Positions 1-7,592 of a stretch of 20,419 nucleotides of DNA are shown one piece after another. Numbering within the stretch: the first letter of the stretch is position 1; the number at the start of each line of letters is the position of its first letter. This DNA comes from Micromonosporaceae bacterium (GTDB taxonomy: Bacteria > Actinomycetota > Actinomycetes > Mycobacteriales > Micromonosporaceae): the NCBI GenBank assembly GCA_003543035.1, contig DPJL01000166.1, forward strand, positions 1-20,419, in the 5' to 3' direction. The translations under genes and the position numbers were made by a program. The notes below the pieces were generated by a model. The model was not told the origin of the DNA. It ran no database searches and saw nothing but the letters and a program-made list of their open reading frames with translations.

Positions 1-2466
1 AGCGGCGCCAAAGTAGTTGTAGAGGAACGGGGTTTGTATGTCGGGCTCGTTTGTCGGGTCGTAGCGCGTGCTTCTGTTGCCCGAAAAATCAAAGCTGCCA
101 TCGGGTTTGCGGAAGAACGCGTCAAGCCGCCGCACCGCGATCTCGTTGCCGCCCATCAATCGGGCCAGACCCACAACATCCGAATAGACCATCCAGGTGT
201 ACCGGGCACTACTGCCTTCGACGAAGCCGCGCTCGGTTGACGGGCTGAACCCACCGGCCCAACTGCCATCGGAGTAGCGGGCCCGCATCCAACCGGCAAA
301 CGGCCCGTCCACGGGTGGCGGCGTCGGCACATCCGGGTTGGCCATCTCCAACTCCGCAAGCTGGACGATCGGCGCGCCACCGTTGGTGGTGACGTCCAGC
401 CGGTAGTACAGGTAGGCCTGCGTGTTCGTCAGCGGATATTCCTTTGTCACACCACGATCGGGGAAGGTCTGGTCGGTCTGCGTGTCGACGATCGTCCAAT
501 TTAGAGCGTCGTTCGATCCTTGGAGCGTCCAGTTTCTGGGGTCCCGCTCGGGCACATCGTTGGCCGAAGTCATGGCGTACTTCGTGACCGCGATCGGCGA
601 GGAGAGTTTGACCTGCACCCAGCCGGTGGTGGCGAAAGTGAGCCACTTGGTGCCCTTGTCGCCGTCGACGAGCTGTTCCTTGCCTTCGCCGAATTGCGCG
701 TTCTCACCGCTGGCGGTGATCTCGACTATTCGTTCCCGGATGTTGTTGGGCAGACCGGGATCGGCGGCCGCGGTCGGGTCGAAGGCGTTCTTCCAGTTGC
801 CCGACCGGGCGAGGAACTTCTGGTGGTTTGCCGTGTCGCCCAATGCCTTTGCCAGCTCGGCAAGTCCGTAGTCGGCAGCCGCATCCTCGAGTGTCTCGGC
901 TGCACTCCCCCAGCAGTGGCAGTTGTCCGCGGGCACGTATCCCAATGACATGTACCGGTCGAGGGATGGCCGTTGACCTACACATTCGACCGGGCAACCC
1001 GCGTCACTCAGATCGTTGGCGGTGGGCACGGTCGCGGCCGTCACGAGGGAGTTGAAGGCGCCGCGCACGTCGAAGTCGCGGGCGCCGAAGGCATACATGC
1101 CAGCGACACTGGCTGCGGACGGGTCACCCGACATCACGCTGGTCTTGCCGTGCTGGAGAAGCCATCGGTCCCACTCGCCGTCGCGTTGCTTGGCGTAGTT
1201 GAACAGCGATTGCGAGAAGTCGCTCGCCATCTTCGCGTCGAGCAGCGCCAGCAGTTGCACCTGGGCCCGATAGACGTCCCAGCCCGAGAACGTGCCGTAT
1301 TGGGCAAGCTGGCCGTGTTCAAGCTGATGCGGTACCCCGTCGGCACCCATGTATTGGCGGTTTACGTCACTGGTGAGCGTCGGCTCCAGCATCACGTGGT
1401 AGAGCGCGGTGTAGAAGGTGGTCTTCTGGTCGCTGGTACCTCCGCCTACTCCGATCTTTCGCAGCACGCGCTGCCAATCGTGGTAGGCACGGGCCTGCAC
1501 CGCTTGGAACGGCAGGTGTGGCGGGTTCTCCGCGGCCAGGTTCGCCTCAGCGTTGGCGAGGCTCACGTAGGAGACAGCCACCTTCAAGCCGATTTCTGTG
1601 GTACCAGCCGGGAAGGTGACAAAGCCGCCGGATCCCTTACCCGCCAACGGCCTGCCCGTGGGGCCATAGCCGGTCCCGCCAGTAGCCGTAGTGCCTCCAG
1701 GCTGGACGCTCCCGTCCGTCCAGGTGCCCACGCTGCCGAACGGCGTGTCGAAATGAGCGGTGAAGTGCAAGGTGTACAACGCTTTGCGGTTGTTCGGACT
1801 TTGCGGTCCGCAGAAGTTCCCGGCAGTTACCGAGCCCGTCACTGTCCTTTTCGTAGGATCAATGTGGACAGTTGCGCCGGTGCTCCCGGTCTCCGAGTTG
1901 GAGGTGCGGAACAACATGCTCGCGGGCTTGTCTGCCGGGAAGGTGAAACGGCCCGATCCGGAGCGGGGTGTCGTTGTCACCTCCGCTGTCGCGCCGCTGT
2001 CCAAGCCGACTTTGTAGTAGCCGGGACGCGCGATCTCGTTGGTGTGCGCAAAGGTGCTGGCGTATATGGCGTCTGTGGTGTCCGCTGTGGGCGACGAGCC
2101 GACCTCACCCACGTGCGGCATGATCGGAATGTCGCCGTTGGCGCCGGAGCAGCCCACGCCGCTCAGGTGGGTCAGGCTCAGACCGCGGACCCTCGTCGCC
2201 GTGTACTCATAGCCGCCGGGTGCGGGTGTGGCGATCTGATTGCCCCGCGACGTCTGCGGGCTCCAAGCCAGCATGGCGAACGGCGTTACAGCTCCCGGAT
2301 AGGTGTTTCCACGGTTGGTTGTTCCGATGAAGGGATTCACGTAAGCGGCTGGATCGCTCACCATGGCAGGCGTTGCCGCGCTTGCCGGAGTGCCCACGAT
2401 GCCACTGCCGGCGACCATCGCCAACGCGAGCGCTCCGGCCCACGGGCGCACGGTAAGTAGTCCCAT
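1..2466 (-). CDS. Secreted GH92 alpha-mannosidase with inserted discoidin-like domain (3' end outside window)
   Basis: The frame is open from ATG 2466 to base 1 (822 codons) and the C-terminus lies outside the window. GGGGAGG sits 4 nt before the ATG. Residues 1-30 form a signal peptide ending ASA, so the protein is probably exported. GH92 hallmarks follow: VNPFIGT (43-49) with TYPGAVTPFAM, FSGWDVYRA around W396/D397, a TLEDAAADYGLAELAKALG stretch, then FVEGSSARYTW and QTPFLYNYFGA near the edge. GH92 enzymes are Ca2+-dependent exo-mannosidases, mostly alpha-1,2, acting on mannans and N-glycans. The late catalytic Asp motif (GNDD..G.MSAW in the family) lies beyond the window. Roughly residues 573-711 look like an F5/8C (discoidin/CBM32-like) module: LVDGDKGTKW, then NWTLQGSNDALNWTIVD, then YYRLDV and LAELEM. 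It lies between the family motifs NAFDP and GWMRARYSDGSW. The family call is firm; the linkage specificity is not. Confidence 0.9.
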   Translation of the reverse strand, partial: MGLLTVRPWAGALALAMVAGSGIVGTPASAATPAMVSDPAAYVNPFIGTTNRGNTYPGAVTPFAMLAWSPQTSRGNQIATPAPGGYEYTATRVRGLSLTHLSGVGCSGANGDIPIMPHVGEVGSSPTADTTDAIYASTFAHTNEIARPGYYKVGLDSGATAEVTTTPRSGSGRFTFPADKPASMLFRTSNSETGSTGATVHIDPTKRTVTGSVTAGNFCGPQSPNNRKALYTLHFTAHFDTPFGSVGTWTDGSVQPGGTTATGGTGYGPTGRPLAGKGSGGFVTFPAGTTEIGLKVAVSYVSLANAEANLAAENPPHLPFQAVQARAYHDWQRVLRKIGVGGGTSDQKTTFYTALYHVMLEPTLTSDVNRQYMGADGVPHQLEHGQLAQYGTFSGWDVYRAQVQLLALLDAKMASDFSQSLFNYAKQRDGEWDRWLLQHGKTSVMSGDPSAASVAGMYAFGARDFDVRGAFNSLVTAATVPTANDLSDAGCPVECVGQRPSLDRYMSLGYVPADNCHCWGSAAETLEDAAADYGLAELAKALGDTANHQKFLARSGNWKNAFDPTAAADPGLPNNIRERIVEITASGENAQFGEGKEQLVDGDKGTKWLTFATTGWVQVKLSSPIAVTKYAMTSANDVPERDPRNWTLQGSNDALNWTIVDTQTDQTFPDRGVTKEYPLTNTQAYLYYRLDVTTNGGAPIVQLAELEMANPDVPTPPPVDGPFAGWMRARYSDGSWAGGFSPSTERGFVEGSSARYTWMVYSDVVGLARLMGGNEIAVRRLDAFFRKPDGSFDFSGNRSTRYDPTNEPDIQTPFLYNYFGAA

Positions 2467-2507
2467 TTTGCCTCCCCAAGTCCGGCTACCTCCCGAGAGA
2501 GCATGAT

Positions 2508-2519
2508 GACAACGTTGTC
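2508..2519. promoter_or_regulatory. LacI-type operator palindrome upstream of the GH92 gene
   Basis: GACAACGTTGTC is a perfect 12-bp palindrome with a central CG, the form typical of LacI-family operators. It lies 42 bp before the GH92 start. On the minus strand a perfect TTGACA (2562-2557) lies 37 bp further upstream and could be a -35 box. No convincing -10 is visible, but the operator would fall near the transcription start, as for repression relieved by a sugar. No LacI regulator is encoded in the window. The 2467-2571 gap holds nothing else recognisable. Confidence 0.6.
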
Positions 2520-2571
2520 TCGGGTCAGTGGTCAGCTTGTGATAGACCGCGGGCTATGTCAAGACGAGGCG

Positions 2572-3348
2572 CTAATCTGCGCGATCCCACAGACGGGCGA
2601 ACACCGTGGACACCAGCTGCTCGCGAATGCCGTCAGGATCCGCGTGGCCGGCGTCCCATGTGCAGGCGATATGGAATGCGGCGACCTGCTCCGTGTCGAG
2701 GACAGCGCGCGCGGCCCGCAGTAACGCCGGCACGTCCGGACCGTCTGCCGCGGGATATCGCAGCCCCGGCAGGTGGGCAGGGTCGAGGATGTCCAGGTCG
2801 AGATTCACGAGCAACGGCCCGGCGGGCAGGCTCTCCGCGGACACCTCCTCGACCGTCGACCGCTTTATCCGCGCCGACGCGAGGTATTCGACCTCTGGCG
2901 GGTCGAGATCTCGAGCGTCGACGAGCATCACGTGCTCCTCGGGAGGTGCGTGCAGGCCGAGGCGCTCGCCGATGAGCTCGGGACGATAGCCGCCGAGGAT
3001 GCGCAGTGCCATGCCGCCGATGTATCCCGAGGTGGTCGTTTCCAGCGTCTGCACATCGCCGTGCGCATCGAACCAGACGACCGAAGCGTCGAGGCCTGCT
3101 CTTTGCAAGCCCGCAGTTATGCCGATCGACACTGTGCAGTCACCGGACACGATGACAGGCACTGAGCCGGCTCGCACCTCCTGCGCGACAGCGTCGGCGA
3201 CCGAGTCGTACAGCCGCACGAGGCGGGACCAAACATCCGCGTCGGGCAACTCGACTGTCAGCTCAGTGACGTCCGCACCGCTAGGCAGCGGCACCTTCAG
3301 GTCAGGCAGATGCTCGTCGAGGTGGTACGGCACGTAGATGATGGACAC
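2572..3348 (-). CDS. Arginase/agmatinase-fold (ureohydrolase family) protein with Cys at a metal-ligand position
   Basis: This 258-residue protein has the ureohydrolase fold signatures. SGDCTVS (68-74) stands where the family has GGDH. WFDAHGD follows with metal ligands D94, H96 and D98, and then NLDLDILDP with D184 and D186. Family members hydrolyse guanidino or amidino substrates with a two-Mn centre. Here the first His ligand is replaced by C71, and the usual C-terminal Glu region reads AFHIACTWD. The substrate is therefore uncertain and the site may hold metal differently. The start is GTG 3348: there is no SD, but TAGCGT lies 6 nt upstream (3360-3355), a -10 placed for a leaderless mRNA. 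The protein is cytoplasmic, with no signal or TM segment. It lies downstream of the EF-hand mini-gene, beyond a strong hairpin, so it probably has its own promoter. Confidence 0.85.
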   Translation of the reverse strand: MSIIYVPYHLDEHLPDLKVPLPSGADVTELTVELPDADVWSRLVRLYDSVADAVAQEVRAGSVPVIVSGDCTVSIGITAGLQRAGLDASVVWFDAHGDVQTLETTTSGYIGGMALRILGGYRPELIGERLGLHAPPEEHVMLVDARDLDPPEVEYLASARIKRSTVEEVSAESLPAGPLLVNLDLDILDPAHLPGLRYPAADGPDVPALLRAARAVLDTEQVAAFHIACTWDAGHADPDGIREQLVSTVFARLWDRAD

Positions 3349-3372
3349 CGCGCGACGCTAACACGCCCGTTG

Positions 3373-3407
3373 GAACTTGTGCCGCGCTTGGCACGCGGCA
3401 CAAGTTC
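3373..3407 (-). terminator. Strong hairpin after the EF-hand mini-gene, probable terminator
   Basis: GAACTTGTGCCGCG (3373-3386) and CGCGGCACAAGTTC (3394-3407) pair perfectly over 14 bp around a 7-nt loop. The stem begins 1 nt past the stop codon of the minus-strand gene ending at 3409. No U-tract follows, as is usual for actinobacterial terminators. It separates that gene from the arginase-like gene's apparent promoter at about 3360. Confidence 0.7.
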
Positions 3408-3408
3408 G

Positions 3409-3567
3409 CTAGATCGACTTGGAGATGTCCACTTCACCGTCGGAGTTGGTGTCCAACTCCATCAGGTCAGCCTTGCCATCGCCGTCAGTGTCAAACGTGC
3501 GGACGTCGGCAACGCCGTCGCCGTCGGTGTCAAACGCCACGATCTCGGTGCGCTCATCATCACTCAT
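3409..3567 (-). CDS. 52-residue acidic protein of three EF-hand-like Ca2+-binding repeats
   Basis: After a short head (MSDDERTEIVA) the protein is three tandem 13-residue units: FDTDGDGVADVRT, FDTDGDGKADLME and LDTNSDGEVDIS. Each carries a DxDxDG calcium-loop core like those in EF-hands, dockerins and thrombospondin type-3 repeats. There is no signal peptide or TM segment, so it is predicted to be cytosolic. A longer reading from 3633 is possible. ATG 3567 is preferred because the extra 22 residues are basic and unlike the repeats, and because the longer form would run into the divergent promoter region. There is no clear SD. A small Ca2+ buffer or sensor is an inference. It is divergent from the TMEM175-type gene, with 75 bp between the starts. 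Confidence 0.7.
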   Translation of the reverse strand: MSDDERTEIVAFDTDGDGVADVRTFDTDGDGKADLMELDTNSDGEVDISKSI

Positions 3568-3642
3568 GCGGCAACTTTGGCTAACCGAGCGGCAATAGTC
3601 AACGCGCCACCGCTTGACCAGGCACAACGGCATACTGACAGC

Positions 3643-4284
3643 ATGGCCGAGCAGGAACGGACCATCTCCATCAAACGCCTGGAGGCCCTTAGCGATGGCG
3701 TCTTCGCCATCGCGATCACGTTGCTCGTGCTGGAAATCTCCGTTCCATCCGGCTCACGAGACCTGCTGCGCGACGTCGCCAGCCAATGGCCCTCGTACCT
3801 GGCCTATGCCGTCAGCTTCGCCACCATCGGCGGCGTGTGGCTGGCCCACAACGTCATTACCGAGTACCTCTCACACGCCGACCCTCCGTTCATCCGGCTG
3901 AACCTCATCCTCCTCATGGTGGTCGCCTTTCTTCCCTTCCCCACCCGGCTGATCGCCGAATACATCCACGAAGAGAATCAGGAGCGAATCGCGGCCACCC
4001 TCTACGGACTCACCCTCTTCGGCTCCACCCTTCTGGTGTCCCTGCTGTGGAACTACGCCCTCCGGCGAGGGCTGCTCGAACCATCAGCCGCCGCCGAAAT
4101 CCGGCTGCTCACCCGGCGCCTCACGCCCAGCCTCGGCGGATACATAATGCTGCTCGTCCTTGGGCTCTTCTTTCCGGTGTTAGCAGTCTTCGGGTACCTC
4201 GTCGTCGCCCTGAACCTGCTCGTTCCCATCCGGCGACGGCGGTCCCAGCCACGCAAAGACTTGTCGGGCAACACTTTGCCATAG
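3643..4284 (+). CDS. TMEM175-family (DUF1211) potassium channel-like membrane protein
   Basis: This 213-residue protein opens with RLEALSDGVFAIAITLLVLEI (12-32). That matches the TM1 signature of bacterial TMEM175 channels, RxxxFSDGVxAIAxTLLxLxI, with Leu in place of the Phe. About six hydrophobic segments follow: 14-31, 52-69, 84-103, 116-137, 163-180 and 182-195. The tail is basic (IRRRRSQPRK). Prokaryotic homologues have one such domain and form tetrameric K+ leak channels; the membrane role here rests on that. The start is ATG 3643: there is no SD, but CATACT (3631-3636) is a -10-like hexamer 6 nt upstream, suggesting a leaderless mRNA. An upstream extension to 3310 overlaps other genes and is not supported. 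The ceramidase gene follows 53 nt downstream and may be co-transcribed. Confidence 0.85.
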   Translation: MAEQERTISIKRLEALSDGVFAIAITLLVLEISVPSGSRDLLRDVASQWPSYLAYAVSFATIGGVWLAHNVITEYLSHADPPFIRLNLILLMVVAFLPFPTRLIAEYIHEENQERIAATLYGLTLFGSTLLVSLLWNYALRRGLLEPSAAAEIRLLTRRLTPSLGGYIMLLVLGLFFPVLAVFGYLVVALNLLVPIRRRRSQPRKDLSGNTLP

Positions 4285-4337
4285 GTCACGCAGTAATGCC
4301 GCCGCTGACACAAAGCCCGTGTTTGCTAAGGGTTACT

Positions 4338-5135
4338 GTGACGCGCATGCGACGTGACCTAAGACCGATCGTCATTGCCGGAGCGACCGCACTTGTGTCC
4401 TGCAGTCTGCTGGCACTGGCGATTTGGCAGGGCTGGCTCGGCATGGATGTCGGTCGCGGCTCGAATTTCTGTGAAGCGGCAAGGGATTCGCTCGTCCGTC
4501 AACCGGCCAACACCTTCAGCAATGCGGGTTTCGTCATCGCCGGACTGCTAATCGCATGGCATGCCAGTGTCCGCGAAAACATCGGCAGCAGTCTGTCGGC
4601 TCACCGCAACCTGGCAACCGCATTGGCGTGCATCGTCGTTCTGCTCGGACCGGGCAGCGCGGCCATGCACGCCACGCAGTCCGCAAACGGCGGGCATCTG
4701 GACATGTTGAGCATGTATCTCGTGGCCTCCTTGGCCGCCGCTTATGCCGGGATGAGATGGCTCCGTGGCGGCACGCTGCTCTTTGCCGCCCTATTCGGTG
4801 GTGGAGTGGCGTTCTGTGAGATCGTCGGGCTGTGGAGCGGTGAGATTCCGGTGGTGAACTACTCCGGTAACGTGGCGTTCGGATTGCTGCTCGTTGTCGC
4901 GGCTGCCCTCGAGGTGCTGATCATGCGTCGTGGCGAAGCCCGGGCAAACCGTATGTACGCCTTCGCTTCGCTGGCATCGATCCTGACCGCCTTCGCCATC
5001 TGGAATGCCACCAAGACGTGGTTGTGCGACCCGCACTCACTGATCCAGGGTCATGCCATCTGGCACATCCTGGGCGCGGTGTCCGCGTACTTCCTCTACC
5101 GGTACTACGCCAGCGAGGAGATTGCCCCGATTTGA
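4338..5135 (+). CDS. Alkaline ceramidase-family membrane hydrolase
   Basis: This 265-residue, seven-TM-type protein belongs to the alkaline ceramidase/PAQR-like (CREST) family. SNFCE (42-46) and QPANTFSNAGFVIAG (55-69) match the family N-terminus. The zinc amidase residues known from human ACER3 (S77, H81, D92, H217, H221) fall at S107, H111, D122, H239 and H243. Their relative spacing is the same (+4, +11, and a HxxxH pair in GHAIWHILG), so the catalytic site looks complete. The expected reaction is hydrolysis of ceramide or another N-acyl lipid amide; the actual bacterial substrate is unknown. GTG 4338 is chosen because AAGGG (4328-4332) lies 5 nt before it; ATG 4347 is an in-frame alternative. 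It ends 9 nt from the convergent FtsX-like gene, with no terminator visible between. Confidence 0.85.
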   Translation: MTRMRRDLRPIVIAGATALVSCSLLALAIWQGWLGMDVGRGSNFCEAARDSLVRQPANTFSNAGFVIAGLLIAWHASVRENIGSSLSAHRNLATALACIVVLLGPGSAAMHATQSANGGHLDMLSMYLVASLAAAYAGMRWLRGGTLLFAALFGGGVAFCEIVGLWSGEIPVVNYSGNVAFGLLLVVAAALEVLIMRRGEARANRMYAFASLASILTAFAIWNATKTWLCDPHSLIQGHAIWHILGAVSAYFLYRYYASEEIAPI

Positions 5136-5144
5136 GGCCAGCTG

Positions 5145-7592
5145 TCAGAGATAGGTGAGGGCCTCCCGCACAGTAATGCGGGACGCGCGGGTTGCGGCGG
5201 CTTCGGTTGCCAGGACGGCGCCGAGAATCACCAATGCCGTCCAAATTCCCGCGGCGGGGATGGAGATCCGGAATGGCAACGGTGCGGAGAAGAAGAGGTT
5301 GCCGAGTCCCGCGCCGAGGACCGAGGTGAGAACGAGCGCAGGGATGACCGCCAGTAGGCAGCTGGTGAGCGCGAGGATGACGCCTTCGGTGATAACGATG
5401 CGCCGCACGACTTTGGGTGATGCGCCGATGGCGTGCATAACACCGAATTCCCGGGTTCGTTCGAGGATGTTCGTGCTCATCGTTGAGGCCAGGCCGATGA
5501 GGCCGACCACGCCCAGAGGCAGCGCGATCCCCAGCAGAATTAGGATGACCGGGCCTAGGTGACCGGCGGTGATCGCTTCGCCGCGGCTGATCGACACTGC
5601 CGACTTCACCTCGATTCCGTTGCCGCGCAATATCTTTTCTACGGCTTCGGCGACAGCCGTACGGCTCTGTTCATCGTGGCTGTCGGTGGTGATGCGTAAC
5701 AGATTGACCCGTGGTGGCTGCCCGGTCGCGGCGGCGAAACCTTCGGCCGTGGTGTAGACGCCACTGCCGTGCCCTCGTTCTTCTACGATGCCGACGACAT
5801 GCCAGGTGGTGCTCTGTCCACTTAGGATCAGTTGGATGGTGTCGCCAGCGCGAACGCCAGGCACCGTGTTAGCACGCGTAACCTGGTTGAGGACAACCGC
5901 TCCGGTCTCACCGGGGTCTAGCCAGCGACCTTCCAAGAGCTTGGGAGTCGCAAGCATATTGGGGCCCACGCGTAAAGCGGTTACAGCTACACGGCCGTGT
6001 CCCTGGTCCGGATAGGTTCGGGTGACAGGAATCTGTCCCGGCCCGGCGACGCCGGTGGGCTCGATATGCAAACTCTCGACCCGACTGACGTGCGCCAAGC
6101 TCTGTACCAAAGCTGTCACCTCTCCCGCCGCGGCGGGACGGGCAAGTTGAACGTCCACGTCCCAAATGCGTTGCTGCTTCTGCTCTTCGGCAATGGCCTG
6201 GGTACCGGCGTTAAGCGACATGCCCGCGACGAACACCATTGCCGCACTTGCCAGCAGGCCCACCGACAGCAGGAACCGGGCCGGGCGGCGGATGGTATTT
6301 CGTGCCGCCATGAGTAGGCCACGGTCGAGGCGGCGGATGCGTCCAAGGCGGGCCAGGAGGCTAGTTGCGGCGCCCGGGTTTACTCCGCCACCGTGATGAT
6401 CGATCGCTGCCCGTACGGTGATGCGGCCGGCTTTGACTATCGGTATGAGCGCCATCAGGGGTGGCAGGCCGAGGCCGGCCACCAGGACTATCAGGTAGGT
6501 CCACCATGGTGCAGCCAGACTCGTGGGCTGGATGCCGAGGAAGCCGAGGAAGGTGGCCGCCGCGACGCGGCCGATCAGAATGGCGGCGGGCAGCGCGAGC
6601 AAGGTGGCCGCCAGCGCCACAAGCAAAATCATGCCCAGGTAGAAGCGGCCAATGCGCCCCGATCGGGCGCCGATGGCTTTCATGATGCCGATCTGCGGTA
6701 TCTGCTGGGTGAACAGGCCATTGAGCATGCTGGCGACCAGGATGGTGGCCAGCAGCAGGGCGGCAGCCCCACCGGCGAGCAGTGAGCCGAGTACCGCATC
6801 GGCTTGCCATTGGTGCGGGTGGGCGTATGGCTTGGGGACCTGAATCTCGCGGATGGCCAGACCATGTTCGCGTTGCAGCCATTGGCCGACCTCGCCGGCG
6901 ACGGCCACGATCGTGTCGCGGTCTGCGCTGGGCTGCTGCTGCCCCGGGCCGGCGACCTGGATCTTCAGCTGGTCGAGCCGGGCCTGCGGTCCGGGTAGCG
7001 ACGCCAAGGACAGATAACCGCGACCGGTCTGCTCCTGAGGTGAGGGCGAAAGGCTTGGGTCATAAACGGTGTCGGTCACACGTAACCGAACTGGTTCGCC
7101 GCCAGGTGTGGTGACGCTGATCGTGTCGCCCACCGCCACGCCCAATAGGGACAGCGTGTCCGCGGCGAGGAAGACCTCCCCTGGCGCTGGTGGCCAATTG
7201 CGTTGCTGGATCTGGAAGTTGGCCATCCGCATCGGGTCGTCGGGTGCGGCGACGAACACCTGCAGCGGAATGTCCAGCAGACGCCCGTTGGTCTCGACGT
7301 CACCGGTGAATTGAGTGCGCCCGGTCGCTTCAATGACACCCGTGCGCGTGCGCACCTGCGCTGCGATCTCCGCCATCTGCTGCGCACTGATCCCCCGGTC
7401 GAGCAGGATCGTGGCCGATGCCGGCTCAGTGCTCACGTAGGCACCGGCGGCCTGTGTTCCGCTGGCCGCCCAGGCCAACAGCACCGAGCCGAACGCCGTG
7501 AGACTCACCGCGATCGCCACCACCATCAACGCAAAACGCGACCAGGCCGCCTGCAGATCTCGGCGCAACTTGACACCCAGCAGGCTGGTCAT
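5145..7592 (-). CDS. ABC transporter permease, double FtsX/MacB-like
   Basis: This 815-residue permease has one N-terminal TM (about 20-42), a large extracytoplasmic domain, and an FtsX block of TMs around 268-400 containing GIMKAIGARSGRIGRFY. After a linker comes a second copy: NTIRRPARFLLSVGLLASAAMVF, another external domain, and a C-terminal FtsX block with REFGVMHAIGASPKVVRRIV. It is thus a tandem FtsX protein of the lipid, peptide or lipoprotein-handling class (MacB/LolC-type mechanotransmission) rather than a classic importer. Its ATG overlaps the ATPase stop (ATGA, 7589-7592), implying translational coupling. The linked kinase and regulator suggest envelope stress or antimicrobial-peptide defence; the substrate is unknown. 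Confidence 0.92.
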   Translation of the reverse strand: MTSLLGVKLRRDLQAAWSRFALMVVAIAVSLTAFGSVLLAWAASGTQAAGAYVSTEPASATILLDRGISAQQMAEIAAQVRTRTGVIEATGRTQFTGDVETNGRLLDIPLQVFVAAPDDPMRMANFQIQQRNWPPAPGEVFLAADTLSLLGVAVGDTISVTTPGGEPVRLRVTDTVYDPSLSPSPQEQTGRGYLSLASLPGPQARLDQLKIQVAGPGQQQPSADRDTIVAVAGEVGQWLQREHGLAIREIQVPKPYAHPHQWQADAVLGSLLAGGAAALLLATILVASMLNGLFTQQIPQIGIMKAIGARSGRIGRFYLGMILLVALAATLLALPAAILIGRVAAATFLGFLGIQPTSLAAPWWTYLIVLVAGLGLPPLMALIPIVKAGRITVRAAIDHHGGGVNPGAATSLLARLGRIRRLDRGLLMAARNTIRRPARFLLSVGLLASAAMVFVAGMSLNAGTQAIAEEQKQQRIWDVDVQLARPAAAGEVTALVQSLAHVSRVESLHIEPTGVAGPGQIPVTRTYPDQGHGRVAVTALRVGPNMLATPKLLEGRWLDPGETGAVVLNQVTRANTVPGVRAGDTIQLILSGQSTTWHVVGIVEERGHGSGVYTTAEGFAAATGQPPRVNLLRITTDSHDEQSRTAVAEAVEKILRGNGIEVKSAVSISRGEAITAGHLGPVILILLGIALPLGVVGLIGLASTMSTNILERTREFGVMHAIGASPKVVRRIVITEGVILALTSCLLAVIPALVLTSVLGAGLGNLFFSAPLPFRISIPAAGIWTALVILGAVLATEAAATRASRITVREALTYL

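Noticed and set aside
973..2460. Long open frame (495 codons) on the plus strand
   Set aside because: It is antisense to the GH92 gene, whose minus-strand translation shows a signal peptide and family motifs; the plus product is Arg/Gly/Ala-rich with no recognisable domain.
3310..3642. N-terminal extension of the TMEM175-type protein
   Set aside because: It overlaps the start of the arginase-like gene and the whole EF-hand gene on the other strand, and the family motif begins just after ATG 3643.
3786..4337. N-terminal extension of the ceramidase
   Set aside because: It lies within the TMEM175-type gene in another frame and is Pro/Arg/His-rich; the family begins near GTG 4338, which has an SD.
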